64,000 bases of DNA, from assembly GCA_022769285.1 (NCBI GenBank), contig JALEKD010000025.1, forward strand, positions 1-64,000. The letters are read 5' to 3'. Source of the stretch: Prevotella sp. (GTDB lineage: Bacteria > Bacteroidota > Bacteroidia > Bacteroidales > Bacteroidaceae). A program made the translations under genes and the position numbers. The notes under the pieces are model-generated. The model did no database searches. It worked only from the letters and a program-made list of their open reading frames with translations, and was not told where the DNA came from. Every line of letters begins with the position of its first letter. Within the stretch, counting starts at the first letter, position 1. Below, in pieces: positions 54,901 to 62,694 of this stretch.

Positions 54901-56571
54901 CAGCCTGAATTTCTCTTTCTCTACGCTTGAGGCGAGACTATACACGTTCTTCATCATCAAGTCCCAGTTGCCCTGAGTGGGGTTGTTGCTCGTATTCTTC
55001 AACGCCTTGACGAAGAGAGCCTTGGTTACATCTGTAACGTCGGCCGCAAACTCGCCCACCTGGTACGTTACACCGCCATAGGTGTACTCGTAGGCCACCG
55101 CCAGCACCTGGTCGCTCTGCAGGGTGGTACGCAGCGACACATAGCCCAAGGCTGAGTTGAGGGTGTACTCCGACGGACTCAGCAAGCGGGCACTCTCGAG
55201 CTTCTCGTAGTCGGTTCCGCCCACCAAGCCAGCCCCGTCGAGTGTAGAGGTGGTGGCATCGATGTTGCGTGCATCGGCATAGGCGGTGGTGATGGTCTGG
55301 TACTCGCTGTTGGCCGTGTTGGAGGGCACCGCCTGGCCCGTTACGCCCCACATGGGGTTAGATACCTTCTTATTCTCGCCCAGGTCGGTCAGCGCCACGA
55401 TGTTGCGGGTATTGGTGGCGGTTCCGGTCTTGTTGGTCACCCATACCTCGACGCGATTGATGGTAACGCCGGTGGTCATGTTAGGCAGGGTGCGCATGGC
55501 GGCATCGTACTTGCTCCTAAAGTACTGCGACAGGAAGAAGTGCATGTTCTCCTCGTAGTTGGCCACATTGATTTCAAACGGGGTGAGCTGCACGCCGCCC
55601 TTAGACGACACACTGGTAGTGGTACTCTTCTTCTGCGAGGCTACCAGTTGCAGTTTCAGGCGGCCAAACTGCAAGTCCGTGCGCAGTCCGAACAGCGAAC
55701 TGGCGCCCTTTACTAACGATGAGTTAGACGGGAACGACACATTACCGGCCTCGAGCAACTTAACTATCTCGTCCTCCTTGCCATCGTACTTGAGCTTGAG
55801 GTTCTGGGTATCGAAATCGAATGTAGCGTCGGTGTTGTAGTTAAGGTTCATGTTGACCTTGTCACCTACTTTACCATTAACATTAAGGTTAATCTTCTCG
55901 TCGAAGTCAAGGGTGGTGGTCTTGCGGTTGCGGATAGGCAGACTGGGGTTATCGATATTCTTGAGGGTAGCGCCAAACTTGAGCTCAGCACTACCCTGGG
56001 TCTTGATGCGTACACCACCGGGGCCAAAGATTTTCTCGGCCGGGCCGAGGTCGAAGTGCATGTCCGAGAAGTCGAACTTCTCCTTGCCCTTGGCCTGGTA
56101 AATCTCGTCGTTCTTACTCCGGTAGAAGCGGCTACGTGCCTGGCGCTCACTCCAGCGTCTGTACTCGTCGGGGGTCATAATGATAGGCGCCTCGAGCCAC
56201 ACACTGCCGATGCGGGTGCCAACGAGGTAACGGTCCAGTGTATCATTGTACACCACTTCCTGCTTCAGGTTGTCGGGGCGATGCAGGTCGGCCACGGGCT
56301 GACCGTAATCGTCGAGCGTAAGGGCTGTAGTACGCTGTATTTTCCAACGGGGGTGAAGCAGCGAGTCGGGTATGGTGTCCTCTTCTATCAGGATGGGCTG
56401 CGCCTTGACGGCCACCCGACGTACCGTGTCGGCCGGAACCGCCGTGGCAGCCTTGTGCACGGGCTTGCGGGCCTGAAGAATAGACACAGAGGCTGCGTAT
56501 CCGAGGGTAGAAACCATCGGCAACAGTATCAGAGCGGTACGTAGCCAGCGTCTAATCTTCGTGCGGAGCAT
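48997..56571 (-). CDS. sprA: T9SS outer-membrane translocon protein SprA (Sov)
   Basis: SprA is the very large beta-barrel that forms the type IX secretion channel in the outer membrane. At 2524 aa the length fits the family. An N-terminal hydrophobic segment (ALILLPMVSTLGYAASVS) serves for export. Typical motifs include FGPGGVRIKTQGSAELKFGA, LNMNLNYNTDATFDFDTQNLKLKYDGKEDEIV, GNVSFPSNSSLVKGASSLFGL and SRLLTLSFYYDRQTNTPL near the end. Many aromatic, strand-forming segments run throughout. No frameshift is seen. ruvA lies 4 nt upstream in the same direction. T9SS partners such as PorK-N are not in the window. Confidence 0.97.
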   Translation of the reverse strand: MLRTKIRRWLRTALILLPMVSTLGYAASVSILQARKPVHKAATAVPADTVRRVAVKAQPILIEEDTIPDSLLHPRWKIQRTTALTLDDYGQPVADLHRPDNLKQEVVYNDTLDRYLVGTRIGSVWLEAPIIMTPDEYRRWSERQARSRFYRSKNDEIYQAKGKEKFDFSDMHFDLGPAEKIFGPGGVRIKTQGSAELKFGATLKNIDNPSLPIRNRKTTTLDFDEKINLNVNGKVGDKVNMNLNYNTDATFDFDTQNLKLKYDGKEDEIVKLLEAGNVSFPSNSSLVKGASSLFGLRTDLQFGRLKLQLVASQKKSTTTSVSSKGGVQLTPFEINVANYEENMHFFLSQYFRSKYDAAMRTLPNMTTGVTINRVEVWVTNKTGTATNTRNIVALTDLGENKKVSNPMWGVTGQAVPSNTANSEYQTITTAYADARNIDATTSTLDGAGLVGGTDYEKLESARLLSPSEYTLNSALGYVSLRTTLQSDQVLAVAYEYTYGGVTYQVGEFAADVTDVTKALFVKALKNTSNNPTQGNWDLMMKNVYSLASSVEKEKFRLDVKFQSDTAGVYLNYIPETQVKSTPLIRALGADRLDNNNKPNPNGYFDYVEGYTVSNGRVFFPCVEPFGSYMFSYLVSKGVAPDRASHYAFTELYDSTRTVARQIAEKNKYILTGQFKGSAAGVISLGAYNVPQGSVVVTAGGVTLVEGTDYTVDYSAGEVTLLNQSLIDAGTQVNVSLESNSDYAQQRKTMFGMNWEYDFSKEFQLSGTLQHLSEQALTTKVNMGAEPLNNTLWGINLNWKKESQWLTNVLNKIPFLHVTQPSQISFNAEFAQLIAGQSHGTQDNASYLDDFENTTSKIDVSTPSAWIISSVPSTMANYNDKTTLKSGYDRSLLAWYNIDPLFTRRSSSLTPGHIKSDLEQLSNHYVREVLVSELYPNRDQSSYNGAISTLPILNLAYYPRERGPYNFNPDLNRDGTLNSPQTKWGGMMRKLNTNDFETANIEYVEFWLMDPFIYTNQQADANEYGGDFYINLGEVSEDVLRDGKKFYESGMPVDGSQSYATTQWGKVPTQGNVTYAFATTSGSRALQDVGFNGLRDEEERQFESYQEFLRAAQGKVSPEVYDSILNDPANDDYHYFRGSDYDRAKTSILDRYKRINNPQGNSPDSDSRTESYDTSYKTTPDVEDINQDYTLNEYEKYYQYHISIRPQDMVVGHNYIVDRRDATAPLRNGTSAKVTWYQFRIPLEDYERRVGNISDFTSMRFMRMFLTGFTHPIVMRFGSLDLVKGEWRMYNQLLDATASASGKMTVSSINIEENNDKAPVNYVLPPGITRAQDPTQPQLVEANEQALNMVVTDLGTNESKAVYKNTTLDLRQYRRLQMFVHANAMEQNTTALADDQMAVFVRLGSDYKTNYYEYEIPLKLTAAGVYDKYSLADCEKVWPSANMMDIPLSVFTRIKKERNLAKAQGTASYAREFSAYDSEHPANRVSIVGNPTLGEVKTMMIGVRNKAGSVKSAEVWVNELRLKEYNNSGGWAAQGNLNVQLADFGTVNVQGRYLTEGFGGLEEGVSQRSTDDYKTYSVTTSLELGKFFPDKAKVSAPLYYSVSKETTTPKYNPLDTDMRLKDALEAVGSDHERDSINSIAVTRTTNTNFSLSNVRVGIQNKRHPMPYDPANFSLTYSHSHKQTSGETTVYEREDNWRGALTYTWTPVFKAWEPFRKMKTRSKWADILKRFGLNWLPQNVGFSTEMTRNYYELQERDMEDLGGSQLPLTFSSQFLWNRELTLRWDLTRNLHMNFQSATHAEVEEPYAPVNKERYPDAYAAWKDSVRTSLRHMGTPLDYSQSFSVSYQVPLNLIPIFDWLNANANYTATYNWARGTSLDDGTSLGNSIVSNRDLNISSTWNMERLYNHIPFLRKTNDRFRKEKSNAEIDRERAAKVKARAEAKKAANTKDAAAELQKKSLPLNRRSYEREVTLMPDTTISLTHSKRTRRIVVTAKTKEGRPFKLEYKRVNDNQIRILNHVDSAVKIKVTVTPKEPLEEKTWYKTAQSVARVLMMVRNVSVSYRNQYALSLPGFMPMVGNAFGQKRGDGLLSPGLDFAFGLIDDSYIDRARDNGWLLMNDSVATPATTSLTSDLQIRMTLEPIRNLKIDLTASRTENRSKSIQYMYAGSPTTQSGTFTMTTLSLKSAFGAMGSADNGFRSSVFDRFCRSLDGFRDRVEARYAGAVYPAGSALAGKPFDPANGSVNKYSADVMVPAFLASYTSMGGGLDIFPSLARILPNWTMRYSGLAKLPWFRDVFKSFNINHAYRSVYAVGSYSTYSTFQEFMNGVGFVTDATTGLPSPSSMYNVSSVSINEAFSPLLGVDMTFDNNLTAKFEYRTTRVLNLSMTSVQLNEASSHDWVIGMGYRINNFKLLGPRNMRKVRGRKKTDTTAATTTTARGGTNNDLNLRLDLSYRRQASISRDIASVSSFASSGNTAFKLSLMADYTLSRLLTLSFYYDRQTNTPLLASNSYPTTTRDFGLSIKFSLTR

Positions 56572-56575
56572 AGAG

Positions 56576-57190
56576 TTACTTTATCTGTTTCAGGGCCAGT
56601 TTGACCACCTGCTCAACGGGCAGCGAGGGCTGTTCCTGCATGATGGCGGTAACCACCTTGGCCGACGGGGCGGGGGCAAAGCCCAGCATGGTAAGGGCGC
56701 TCACTGCCTCGTCCTTGATGGCGGTGTCTACCGTGGGACCGCTGGCCACCGTGGCATGCAGCTCGTCGGCTATGCCCAGGGCCACGATACGGTCCCTGAG
56801 ATCCACGATGATGCGCTGGGCCGTCTTGAGCCCTATTCCCTTAACACTCTTGAGCATGCGCTCGTCGCCTGTGGCTATCACGTTGCACAACTCGGCCGGG
56901 GTGATGGCCGAGAGTATCATCCGGGCTGTATTGGAGCCCACGCCCGACACCGTAACCAGCAACCGGTAGAGCTCGCGCTCCTGGCGCGAAGCAAAACCAT
57001 AAAGTGTGTAGGCGTCGTCGCGCCCTCCGGTAACCAGGTTCTCGTGTACGTAGAGTTTCACGGCATCCTTGCCCTGTATGGCGGTGTACGTGTTGAGCGA
57101 TATGTTGAGCGCGTAGCCTACCCCGGCTGCCTCTACCACGGCCACCGTGGGCGTAAGCTCGGCCAGGGTGCCCTTGATATATTCTATCAT
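56576..57190 (-). CDS. ruvA: Holliday junction branch migration protein RuvA
   Basis: RuvA binds four-way junctions and loads the RuvB motor. The 204-aa protein has the N-terminal OB fold (MIEYIKGTLAELTPTVAVVEAAGVGYAL), tandem helix-hairpin-helix motifs (LLVTVSGVGSNTARMIL; LKSVKGIGLKTAQRIIVDLRD) and the C-terminal RuvB-binding domain (DEAVSALTMLGFAPAPSAKVV). The track ORF starts 48 codons early; MIEYIKG is the family start. It leads sprA by 4 nt and is divergent from ddh. Confidence 0.97.
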   Translation of the reverse strand: MIEYIKGTLAELTPTVAVVEAAGVGYALNISLNTYTAIQGKDAVKLYVHENLVTGGRDDAYTLYGFASRQERELYRLLVTVSGVGSNTARMILSAITPAELCNVIATGDERMLKSVKGIGLKTAQRIIVDLRDRIVALGIADELHATVASGPTVDTAIKDEAVSALTMLGFAPAPSAKVVTAIMQEQPSLPVEQVVKLALKQIK

Positions 57191-57356
57191 AGTCGTTGCA
57201 TACTTATAGTATATTATTAACGCAAAAGATGCCACAATATTGTATAAACTGGCCAAAGTTTCGCACGCCACAGCCACAGATACCCATTTCGAGGTATTCT
57301 TTCTGTCTTTTTGCAAATTTAACGCCATTTTCACTGCCTATTTCATAGAAATAGCG

Positions 57357-57364
57357 TAATTTTG
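57357..57364 (+). promoter_or_regulatory. -7 element before ddh
   Basis: TAATTTTG followed by C, 31 bp before the ddh ATG, fits the -7 consensus. The -33 region is poor. A minus-strand TAAATTTG at 57314-57321 may serve ruvA. Confidence 0.5.
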
Positions 57365-57395
57365 CCGACAAATAAAGACTATCAATACTAAAATT

Positions 57396-58295
57396 ATGAA
57401 AAAGATTAGAGCCGCCGTAGTAGGCTACGGCAACATAGGTCACTACACAGTACAGGCACTTGAGGCCTCCAAGGATTTTGAGATAGCCGGCATTGTTCGC
57501 CGACAGGGCAACAAGGACTGCCCGATAGAACTTACACCCTACGAGGTGGTCGATGACATCGCCAAGCTCAAGGATGTAGACGTGGCCATACTGGCTACAC
57601 CCACACGGTCGTGCCCTGAGTACGCAGCCAAGATTGTAGCCTTAGGCATCAACACCGTTGACAGTTTCGACATACACACCAGCATCCTGGAGTACCGCCG
57701 CCAGCAGACAGAGAATTGCCTCAAGGCCGGCAAGGTAAGCGTTATCTCGGCAGGATGGGATCCGGGCAGCGACTCGGTGGTACGTGTACTCATAGAGAGC
57801 CTGGCCCCAAAGGGACTAAGCTACACTAACTTCGGCCCGGGCATGAGCATGGGTCACTCGGTATGCGTACGCAGCAAGGAGGGCGTCAAGAACGCTCTGT
57901 CGGTAACTATTCCACTGGGCGAGGGCATACACCGCCGCATGGTGTACGTAGAGCTGGAAGAGGGAGCCACCTTAGAACAGGTAACGGCCGAGATTAAGGC
58001 CGACCCGTACTTCGCCAACGACGAGACGCACGTCTTTGCCGTAGCATCGGTAGACGATGTACGCGACATGGGCCACGGCGTAAACTTAGTACGCAAGGGT
58101 GTGAGTGGCAAGACCCCTAACCAGCGCTTCGAGTTCAACATGAGCATCAACAACCCGGCCCTTACCGCCCAGGTGCTGGTCAATGTGGCCCGCGCGTCCA
58201 TGCGCCTGCAGCCCGGATGCTACACCATGCCCGAGATACCCGTCATTGACATGCTGCCTGGCAGCCGCGAGGACATCATAGGTCACTTGGTATAA
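57396..58295 (+). CDS. ddh: meso-Diaminopimelate D-dehydrogenase
   Basis: An NADP-dependent enzyme giving a one-step route to meso-diaminopimelate for lysine and peptidoglycan synthesis, bypassing the acylated steps. The 299-aa protein has the Rossmann start IRAAVVGYGNIGHYTVQALEA and AILATPTRSCPEYAAKI, then VISAGWDPGSDSVVRVL, TNFGPGMSMGHSVCVRS and the C-terminal AVARASMRLQPG-like NVARASMRLQPGCYTMPEIP. All of these are characteristic of Ddh. It is followed 56 nt later by the FMN-binding gene. Confidence 0.96.
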   Translation: MKKIRAAVVGYGNIGHYTVQALEASKDFEIAGIVRRQGNKDCPIELTPYEVVDDIAKLKDVDVAILATPTRSCPEYAAKIVALGINTVDSFDIHTSILEYRRQQTENCLKAGKVSVISAGWDPGSDSVVRVLIESLAPKGLSYTNFGPGMSMGHSVCVRSKEGVKNALSVTIPLGEGIHRRMVYVELEEGATLEQVTAEIKADPYFANDETHVFAVASVDDVRDMGHGVNLVRKGVSGKTPNQRFEFNMSINNPALTAQVLVNVARASMRLQPGCYTMPEIPVIDMLPGSREDIIGHLV

Positions 58296-58351
58296 GCCGG
58301 CGGGTAACATAAAATAGATAAGAAAGGTAAAAGATTATAGGATAAACCATT

Positions 58352-58756
58352 ATGATAAACCGTAAAACATCCCTCATGCTCGCCTCTACGGTAGCTGCTG
58401 TAGCCGTGGCCCTGCTCATCAGCGCACGGCCGGCCGGCAACATCATCACGCGCAGTGGCAAGACCACCATCGTGAACACCACCCAACTGGGAAGCAGCGT
58501 ACGGGGCTTCAAGGGCAACACGCCCGTGCTGATATACATCAACAAGAATAAAGTGACCAAGGTTGAGGCGCTGCCCAACCAAGAGACGCCGCGGTTCTTT
58601 GCCCGCACCAAGGCCCTGTTGGCCCGCTTCGAGGGCATGACCGTAAGCAAGGCCGCCAAGGCAAACGTGGACGGGGTGACAGGAGCCACCTTCTCGTCCA
58701 AGGCGCTGAAGAAGAACGTAAAGCTCGGCTTGGAATACTACCAACAGCACAAGTAA
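58352..58756 (+). CDS. FMN-binding domain protein, exported
   Basis: A 134-aa protein with an N-terminal signal or anchor (SLMLASTVAAVAVALLISA) and an FMN-binding domain of the RnfG/NqrC type. GVTGATFSSKALKKNV holds the (S/T)GAT-x-(S/T) site to which ApbE attaches FMN through a phosphoester bond. No lipobox or haem motif is present. It probably carries electrons in the periplasm. No ApbE, Rnf or Nqr genes are adjacent, so its electron partner cannot be named. A strong terminator follows. Confidence 0.88.
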   Translation: MINRKTSLMLASTVAAVAVALLISARPAGNIITRSGKTTIVNTTQLGSSVRGFKGNTPVLIYINKNKVTKVEALPNQETPRFFARTKALLARFEGMTVSKAAKANVDGVTGATFSSKALKKNVKLGLEYYQQHK

Positions 58757-58781
58757 TTTTTTTTCAGTAGTTTTTAGTTTT

Positions 58782-58819
58782 AAGGGTGTGGTCAGGACTA
58801 TTCCTGTCACACCCTTTTT
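58782..58819 (+). terminator. Terminator after the FMN-binding gene
   Basis: AAGGGTGTG pairs with CACACCCTT, with an inner CAGGA/TCCTG stem, followed by a T-run. Confidence 0.88.
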
Positions 58820-58990
58820 CTGTATAGGCGGCCATCGCCTGCCAGCCCGAATGAGCCACGGGGTGGCGGAGAGCACCCTATCCATCTCCCCTAACAATAG
58901 TTTCAACAGGGATTGCCCCTGCCAAAGGTCAGGGGACCTTACCCTCTTATCCGCCTACCCTTTTGGGTAGCACAGAGCGCCCCACAGACT

Positions 58991-59074
58991 TCATCCGAAG
59001 ACTTGGGACGGACATTCTAAACCATGGGATGCTCATCCATAGACTCCGAATGTACATCTCAAATCTTAGGATGG
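58991..59074. repeat. Tandem array of four 21-nt units (family B)
   Basis: Units begin TCATCCGAAGACTTGGGACG, ACATTCTAAACCATGGGATG, TCATCCATAGACTCCGAATG and ACATCTCAAATCTTAGGATG, spaced exactly 21 nt with no spacers. They share ACATTCTAA...GGGAT with the array at 30177. The array lies in a 512-bp gap between converging genes. Confidence 0.7.
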
Positions 59075-59178
59075 AGCCGGGGATGGGCCGGCGCTTATCC
59101 CCGATCCGCCATGGAGAGACGAGGCACGCTCTCGGTACCATCGGCACGCTGCGCCCGCCCATGGGATGCCAACAGCAA

Positions 59179-59234
59179 GCGCCCTGTAAGCACCTGGCCG
59201 ATGACGAGCATCGGCACAGGTCCCTACAGGGCGC
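59179..59234 (-). terminator. Large hairpin after the 1075-aa protein gene
   Basis: GCGCCCTGTA pairs with TACAGGGCGC (10 bp), with inner CCTG/CAGG and CCGATG/CATCGG stems and a 5-nt loop. It begins 35 nt past the stop codon of the minus-strand gene and likely ends or protects its mRNA. No U-tract is seen on the minus strand. Confidence 0.65.
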
Positions 59235-59268
59235 GTTCAGAATAGTATAGCCGTCGGCTGTCAGCTAT

Positions 59269-62200
59269 TTAGCGGATAACTACCGTACGGGCGCTGTTGC
59301 CATTGCGTACCACATAGACACCGGCGGCCAGCGCGGTGCAGTGCAGCGAGCCGTGGCCCTGGGCCACTACCTGTCCGGCGGTGGTACATACCTGTATCAG
59401 GGCGTTGGTGACGTTGGTAACGGTAACACTTTGACCGTCAATGCTGATGGCACCATCGGTCAGAGGCACACTGATGCCCACAGTGCTGGCCTCTACTTTC
59501 ACATTGTCTACATAGATATAGTTGATGTCCTTGACACACTCGCCCACGAAACCTACACGCAGCGTGCGGACATTCTCCAGACCGCTGAGGGCAACGGTGT
59601 GGTTGGCCCAGGCCGTGCTCTCGGCCACATCGGCTACATGCCGCCATGAGCCGTTGTCGGTGCTCACCTCTACGGCCAACTTCATGTTGCCCGTAGGCAT
59701 GATGCTGCTGAACGAGAGGGTAAGCGACTTGGCCCCAGCCGTAGCTATCTTAGGCGACTGCAGTCGGGCCTTATTGCCGACGGCATAGCCGACGAAGTCA
59801 GCGTACCCGCCGTCGCTCTCTACGTCTGCGTCAGCGCGGGGCTCCCACTTGCCGTTGTAGCTCTTGCCTGCCAGCGTGGCCGTAGTCCACAGCGTGGTGG
59901 TATAGGCGGCTCCGTCAAACTTCTCCTCGAAAGGCACAGCGTAGGACTTACCCACCAGGATGGTATCCGACGTGGTGGCCTTGGCAGCCTTGCCCACGGC
60001 ATTGTGGGCCAGTACGGTAAAGTAGGCTATGGCCTGCGTGCCGGTAATGTCTATATCGTTTACGGTAACCTGGGTGGCCTGTACATCCTTGGCCACGGTG
60101 ATACCCTGGTGGTTCTTCACGTCATAGAGGGTAGAGGCCACGTCTACGTAGCCGCCGTTGGCTCCGGTAGCTTCGGTGGCTGTCCAGGTCACCACGGCGG
60201 TGCCGTCGCCATTGTCAGTAACATGTACCTCAGCCGGCGAGAGGGGCGCGTCGGGCCCCACATAGGCTGTGGCCTCAGCGGCTTCGCCCTCGCCCTCGGC
60301 ATTGGACACCACTACCGAGTAGGTGTACTTTCCTGCGGCGGTCAGGGACTGATCGGCCACACTCACCTGGGTACCGGGAGCCACCTGGGCAGCCGTGGCC
60401 ACCTGGGTGGTACCGCGCTTAACGGTGTAAGTTACCGTGCCTGCCAGCGACTTACCGGCGGCGTTCAGGGTAGGTGTAGTAAAGGCGATGGTGGCCCCTA
60501 AGGCTCCCTTGTCGGCCGGCTTTACACTGAGGTCGGCCACTGGGGCGGGCACCAGCACGCTCTGGCCGGCGCTCACGGCCAGGTTGTCCAGATAGAGGTT
60601 ACCCTTGTTCTTCTCACTCACGGCATGGAAACCTATGTAGTACACGCCGTCGGCCTCGGGCATTATCTCGATGGTCTCCTGGGCGGGATTGCGCGAGGTA
60701 GCGGTGTACTCCTTGACCTCCTTCAGGGTGGTGGTCATGGCCGCAGCCGTAGCAGCCTGGCCCATACGTACCTCCATGCGCTCAGCGCTACGCGCGCTGA
60801 GCACCCAGGTAGTGTAGGTGAGTTTATACGACTTACCGGCCTGCAACTTGAGCGGTGGCAGGATGAACCAGTCGTCGGCATCGTTCTTCATATTGTAGCG
60901 ATAACGGGCGTTGCCGCCACTGATGGCCCACACGGAACCGTCGCCGTTGGCATCGACGATGGTAAACAGGCCGGCAGTAGCTGTGTTAGAAAAGTTATCG
61001 GCAAAGGGCGGAACCATGGTCGAGCCTATATTAATGGCATTAGAGGCTGTGGCTGTGCTCTTGTGGGTGCCGTTGACAGCCACCACCTTATAGGAATAAG
61101 AGCCGAGTTCCTCGCTGTCAAAGTCTTCGGCAAAGGTGGTAGCCTGGGTGGTGGCTACCTTGCCATCGGGTACGCGGGTAACCTCGTAAGTAAGCGCCGA
61201 GGCATCTATGTAGCCTCCGTTGATGCCCTTGGCAGGCGCAGTCCAGGTAATGGTATTGGTGGTACCCGTGCGGGTAAACTTGACATTGGTAACGGCCTCG
61301 GGAGTGTCGTAGCCCACGTACTGGGTGGTGTCAACGACGGGACTCTTGCCCACGGCGTTGGTCAGGGTTACGGCTATGGTGTACGTGCCGTCTTTGGGCA
61401 GGGTTACGGGGGCCGACACGGTGGCTCCGGCCTTGGCCGTGCCGCTGGCCACGGTCTGGCCGTTGGCTGTCACGCCGTAGGTAACATCGCCGCTGAGCGT
61501 GGCACCGCTATAGGTATCGGTGGGGACGGCAAAGCTGACGGTGCCCGTAAGCGCGCCACCGGCAAAGGCCACGCGGAGTTTCTCGGCAGGCGAGGGTACG
61601 CCGTCGGCAAACTCATGGGGCACGTAGGCACATACCACCTGGTCGCCATTGGGCAGGGCACCCACCTTGGTGGCGGCTCCTGTGATCAGGCTGACGGTAT
61701 AGAGATTGGCGGCCGCGTCTTGCTCGTTGGCAAACCAGTAGAACACGCCCGTGGCAGCATCAATGGTGGCTGCCTGGAAGTAAGCACCGGGACGCACGCC
61801 CGTGTCGCCTATCTTAGTCAGCTTTCCGGTGGTTTTATCTACACTTACCAGCGTGCCGCCATTGTTGGCGGTGCCTGTGGCAGCCGTCGAGGCGGTTATA
61901 CCGTAGAGCCGTCCGTCGGCCGTGCAGGCCAGCACACGCAGGGGAGCATCGAGGGGAGCTACCACGGTCTTGGTCATTCCCTCTAAGTCCCACGTGGCAA
62001 GCACATAGCTCAGTGCCTTGGTCGTAGTGTCGTAATGGAAGCTGCAGCAGTACACCGTGCCGGTCGTGGGGTCGGTGGCCACCGACATGGCGGCATTGTT
62101 GTAAGCCTTGTCTGTATCGTAGCCCACGCTCGTGCGGCTCAGCTGCTTGTTGGCAGCCAGGTCGTATTTGTAGTAGGTGGCCCATGACACGTAGCCGTAC

Positions 62201-62496
62201 TCTACGGCATAGTCATAGTAATACAGCACATTGTCCTTGACCACCGAACCGCCGCTGGCGCTGATACGGGGGATGGACACCACCTGCTTGCGGCTTACGG
62301 GAGCCGTGGCTGTGTAGTCGTACACACCAAAATTGTTGACATCCTTGGCATTGTCGTAAGTCATCAGTCCTCGTAGGCGTAGATTCTTCTGCGAGGCCGA
62401 CTTGGCAGGGGTCTGGGCGTAAGCCACAGCCGCCCCCAACACGGTCAACGAGACTACAGACATTAGCAACGCCATCGCGCGTAATGTTTTTCTCAT
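59269..62496 (-). CDS. Large secreted multidomain protein with fibronectin III, choice-of-anchor J and T9SS-type sorting domains
   Basis: A 1075-aa protein with a signal peptide (LLMSVVSLTVLGAAVAYAQ). The first 300 residues look like a propeller-type repeat region (VATDPTTGTVYCCSFHYDT, LACTADGRLYGITAS, ATIDAATGVFYWFANEQ). Fibronectin III-like domains follow (TPEAVTNVKFTRTGTTNTITW; PAEVHVTDNGDGTAVVTW). Two jelly-roll choice-of-anchor J domains come next (PPFADNFSNTATAGLF...YIGFHAVSEKNKGNLYLDNL; VPFEEKFDGAAYTTTLW...YIYVDNVKVEAS). The end, LIQVCTTAGQVVAQGHGSLHC...GVYVVRNG, is a type A sorting domain for T9SS. It is likely a surface protein or protease-like adhesin, but no catalytic domain is seen. 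Ala/Thr-rich composition. Confidence 0.85.
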   Translation of the reverse strand: MRKTLRAMALLMSVVSLTVLGAAVAYAQTPAKSASQKNLRLRGLMTYDNAKDVNNFGVYDYTATAPVSRKQVVSIPRISASGGSVVKDNVLYYYDYAVEYGYVSWATYYKYDLAANKQLSRTSVGYDTDKAYNNAAMSVATDPTTGTVYCCSFHYDTTTKALSYVLATWDLEGMTKTVVAPLDAPLRVLACTADGRLYGITASTAATGTANNGGTLVSVDKTTGKLTKIGDTGVRPGAYFQAATIDAATGVFYWFANEQDAAANLYTVSLITGAATKVGALPNGDQVVCAYVPHEFADGVPSPAEKLRVAFAGGALTGTVSFAVPTDTYSGATLSGDVTYGVTANGQTVASGTAKAGATVSAPVTLPKDGTYTIAVTLTNAVGKSPVVDTTQYVGYDTPEAVTNVKFTRTGTTNTITWTAPAKGINGGYIDASALTYEVTRVPDGKVATTQATTFAEDFDSEELGSYSYKVVAVNGTHKSTATASNAINIGSTMVPPFADNFSNTATAGLFTIVDANGDGSVWAISGGNARYRYNMKNDADDWFILPPLKLQAGKSYKLTYTTWVLSARSAERMEVRMGQAATAAAMTTTLKEVKEYTATSRNPAQETIEIMPEADGVYYIGFHAVSEKNKGNLYLDNLAVSAGQSVLVPAPVADLSVKPADKGALGATIAFTTPTLNAAGKSLAGTVTYTVKRGTTQVATAAQVAPGTQVSVADQSLTAAGKYTYSVVVSNAEGEGEAAEATAYVGPDAPLSPAEVHVTDNGDGTAVVTWTATEATGANGGYVDVASTLYDVKNHQGITVAKDVQATQVTVNDIDITGTQAIAYFTVLAHNAVGKAAKATTSDTILVGKSYAVPFEEKFDGAAYTTTLWTTATLAGKSYNGKWEPRADADVESDGGYADFVGYAVGNKARLQSPKIATAGAKSLTLSFSSIMPTGNMKLAVEVSTDNGSWRHVADVAESTAWANHTVALSGLENVRTLRVGFVGECVKDINYIYVDNVKVEASTVGISVPLTDGAISIDGQSVTVTNVTNALIQVCTTAGQVVAQGHGSLHCTALAAGVYVVRNGNSARTVVIR

Positions 62497-62551
62497 AATT
62501 AATTATTTAAATGTTTGTGTTAGAAATGTTATCTTGCATCAAATATACTTG

Positions 62552-62583
62552 CAAAAGTAACACTAATTATAGAAATGGGCAAG
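62552..62583 (-). promoter_or_regulatory. Promoter of the 1075-aa protein gene
   Basis: On the minus strand CTTG, a 20-nt spacer and TACTTTTG match the Bacteroidetes promoter (CTTG in place of TTTG), about 55 bp before the ATG. A second -7-like TATATTTG lies at 62539-62546. Confidence 0.65.
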
Positions 62584-62694
62584 AAAACCGAGCAGAATGT
62601 TACCCGCAGCCACCTCAACAATAACGCAGGCAGCCCCGCCATACCTGCTGACAGGCACGACGGGGCTGCGATAGGGGCCGGGATGGCGACGGGA

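Noticed and set aside
58963-59250. 95-aa plus-strand ORF over the family B array and hairpin
   Set aside because: It only translates the repeat units and the hairpin downstream of the 1075-aa gene.
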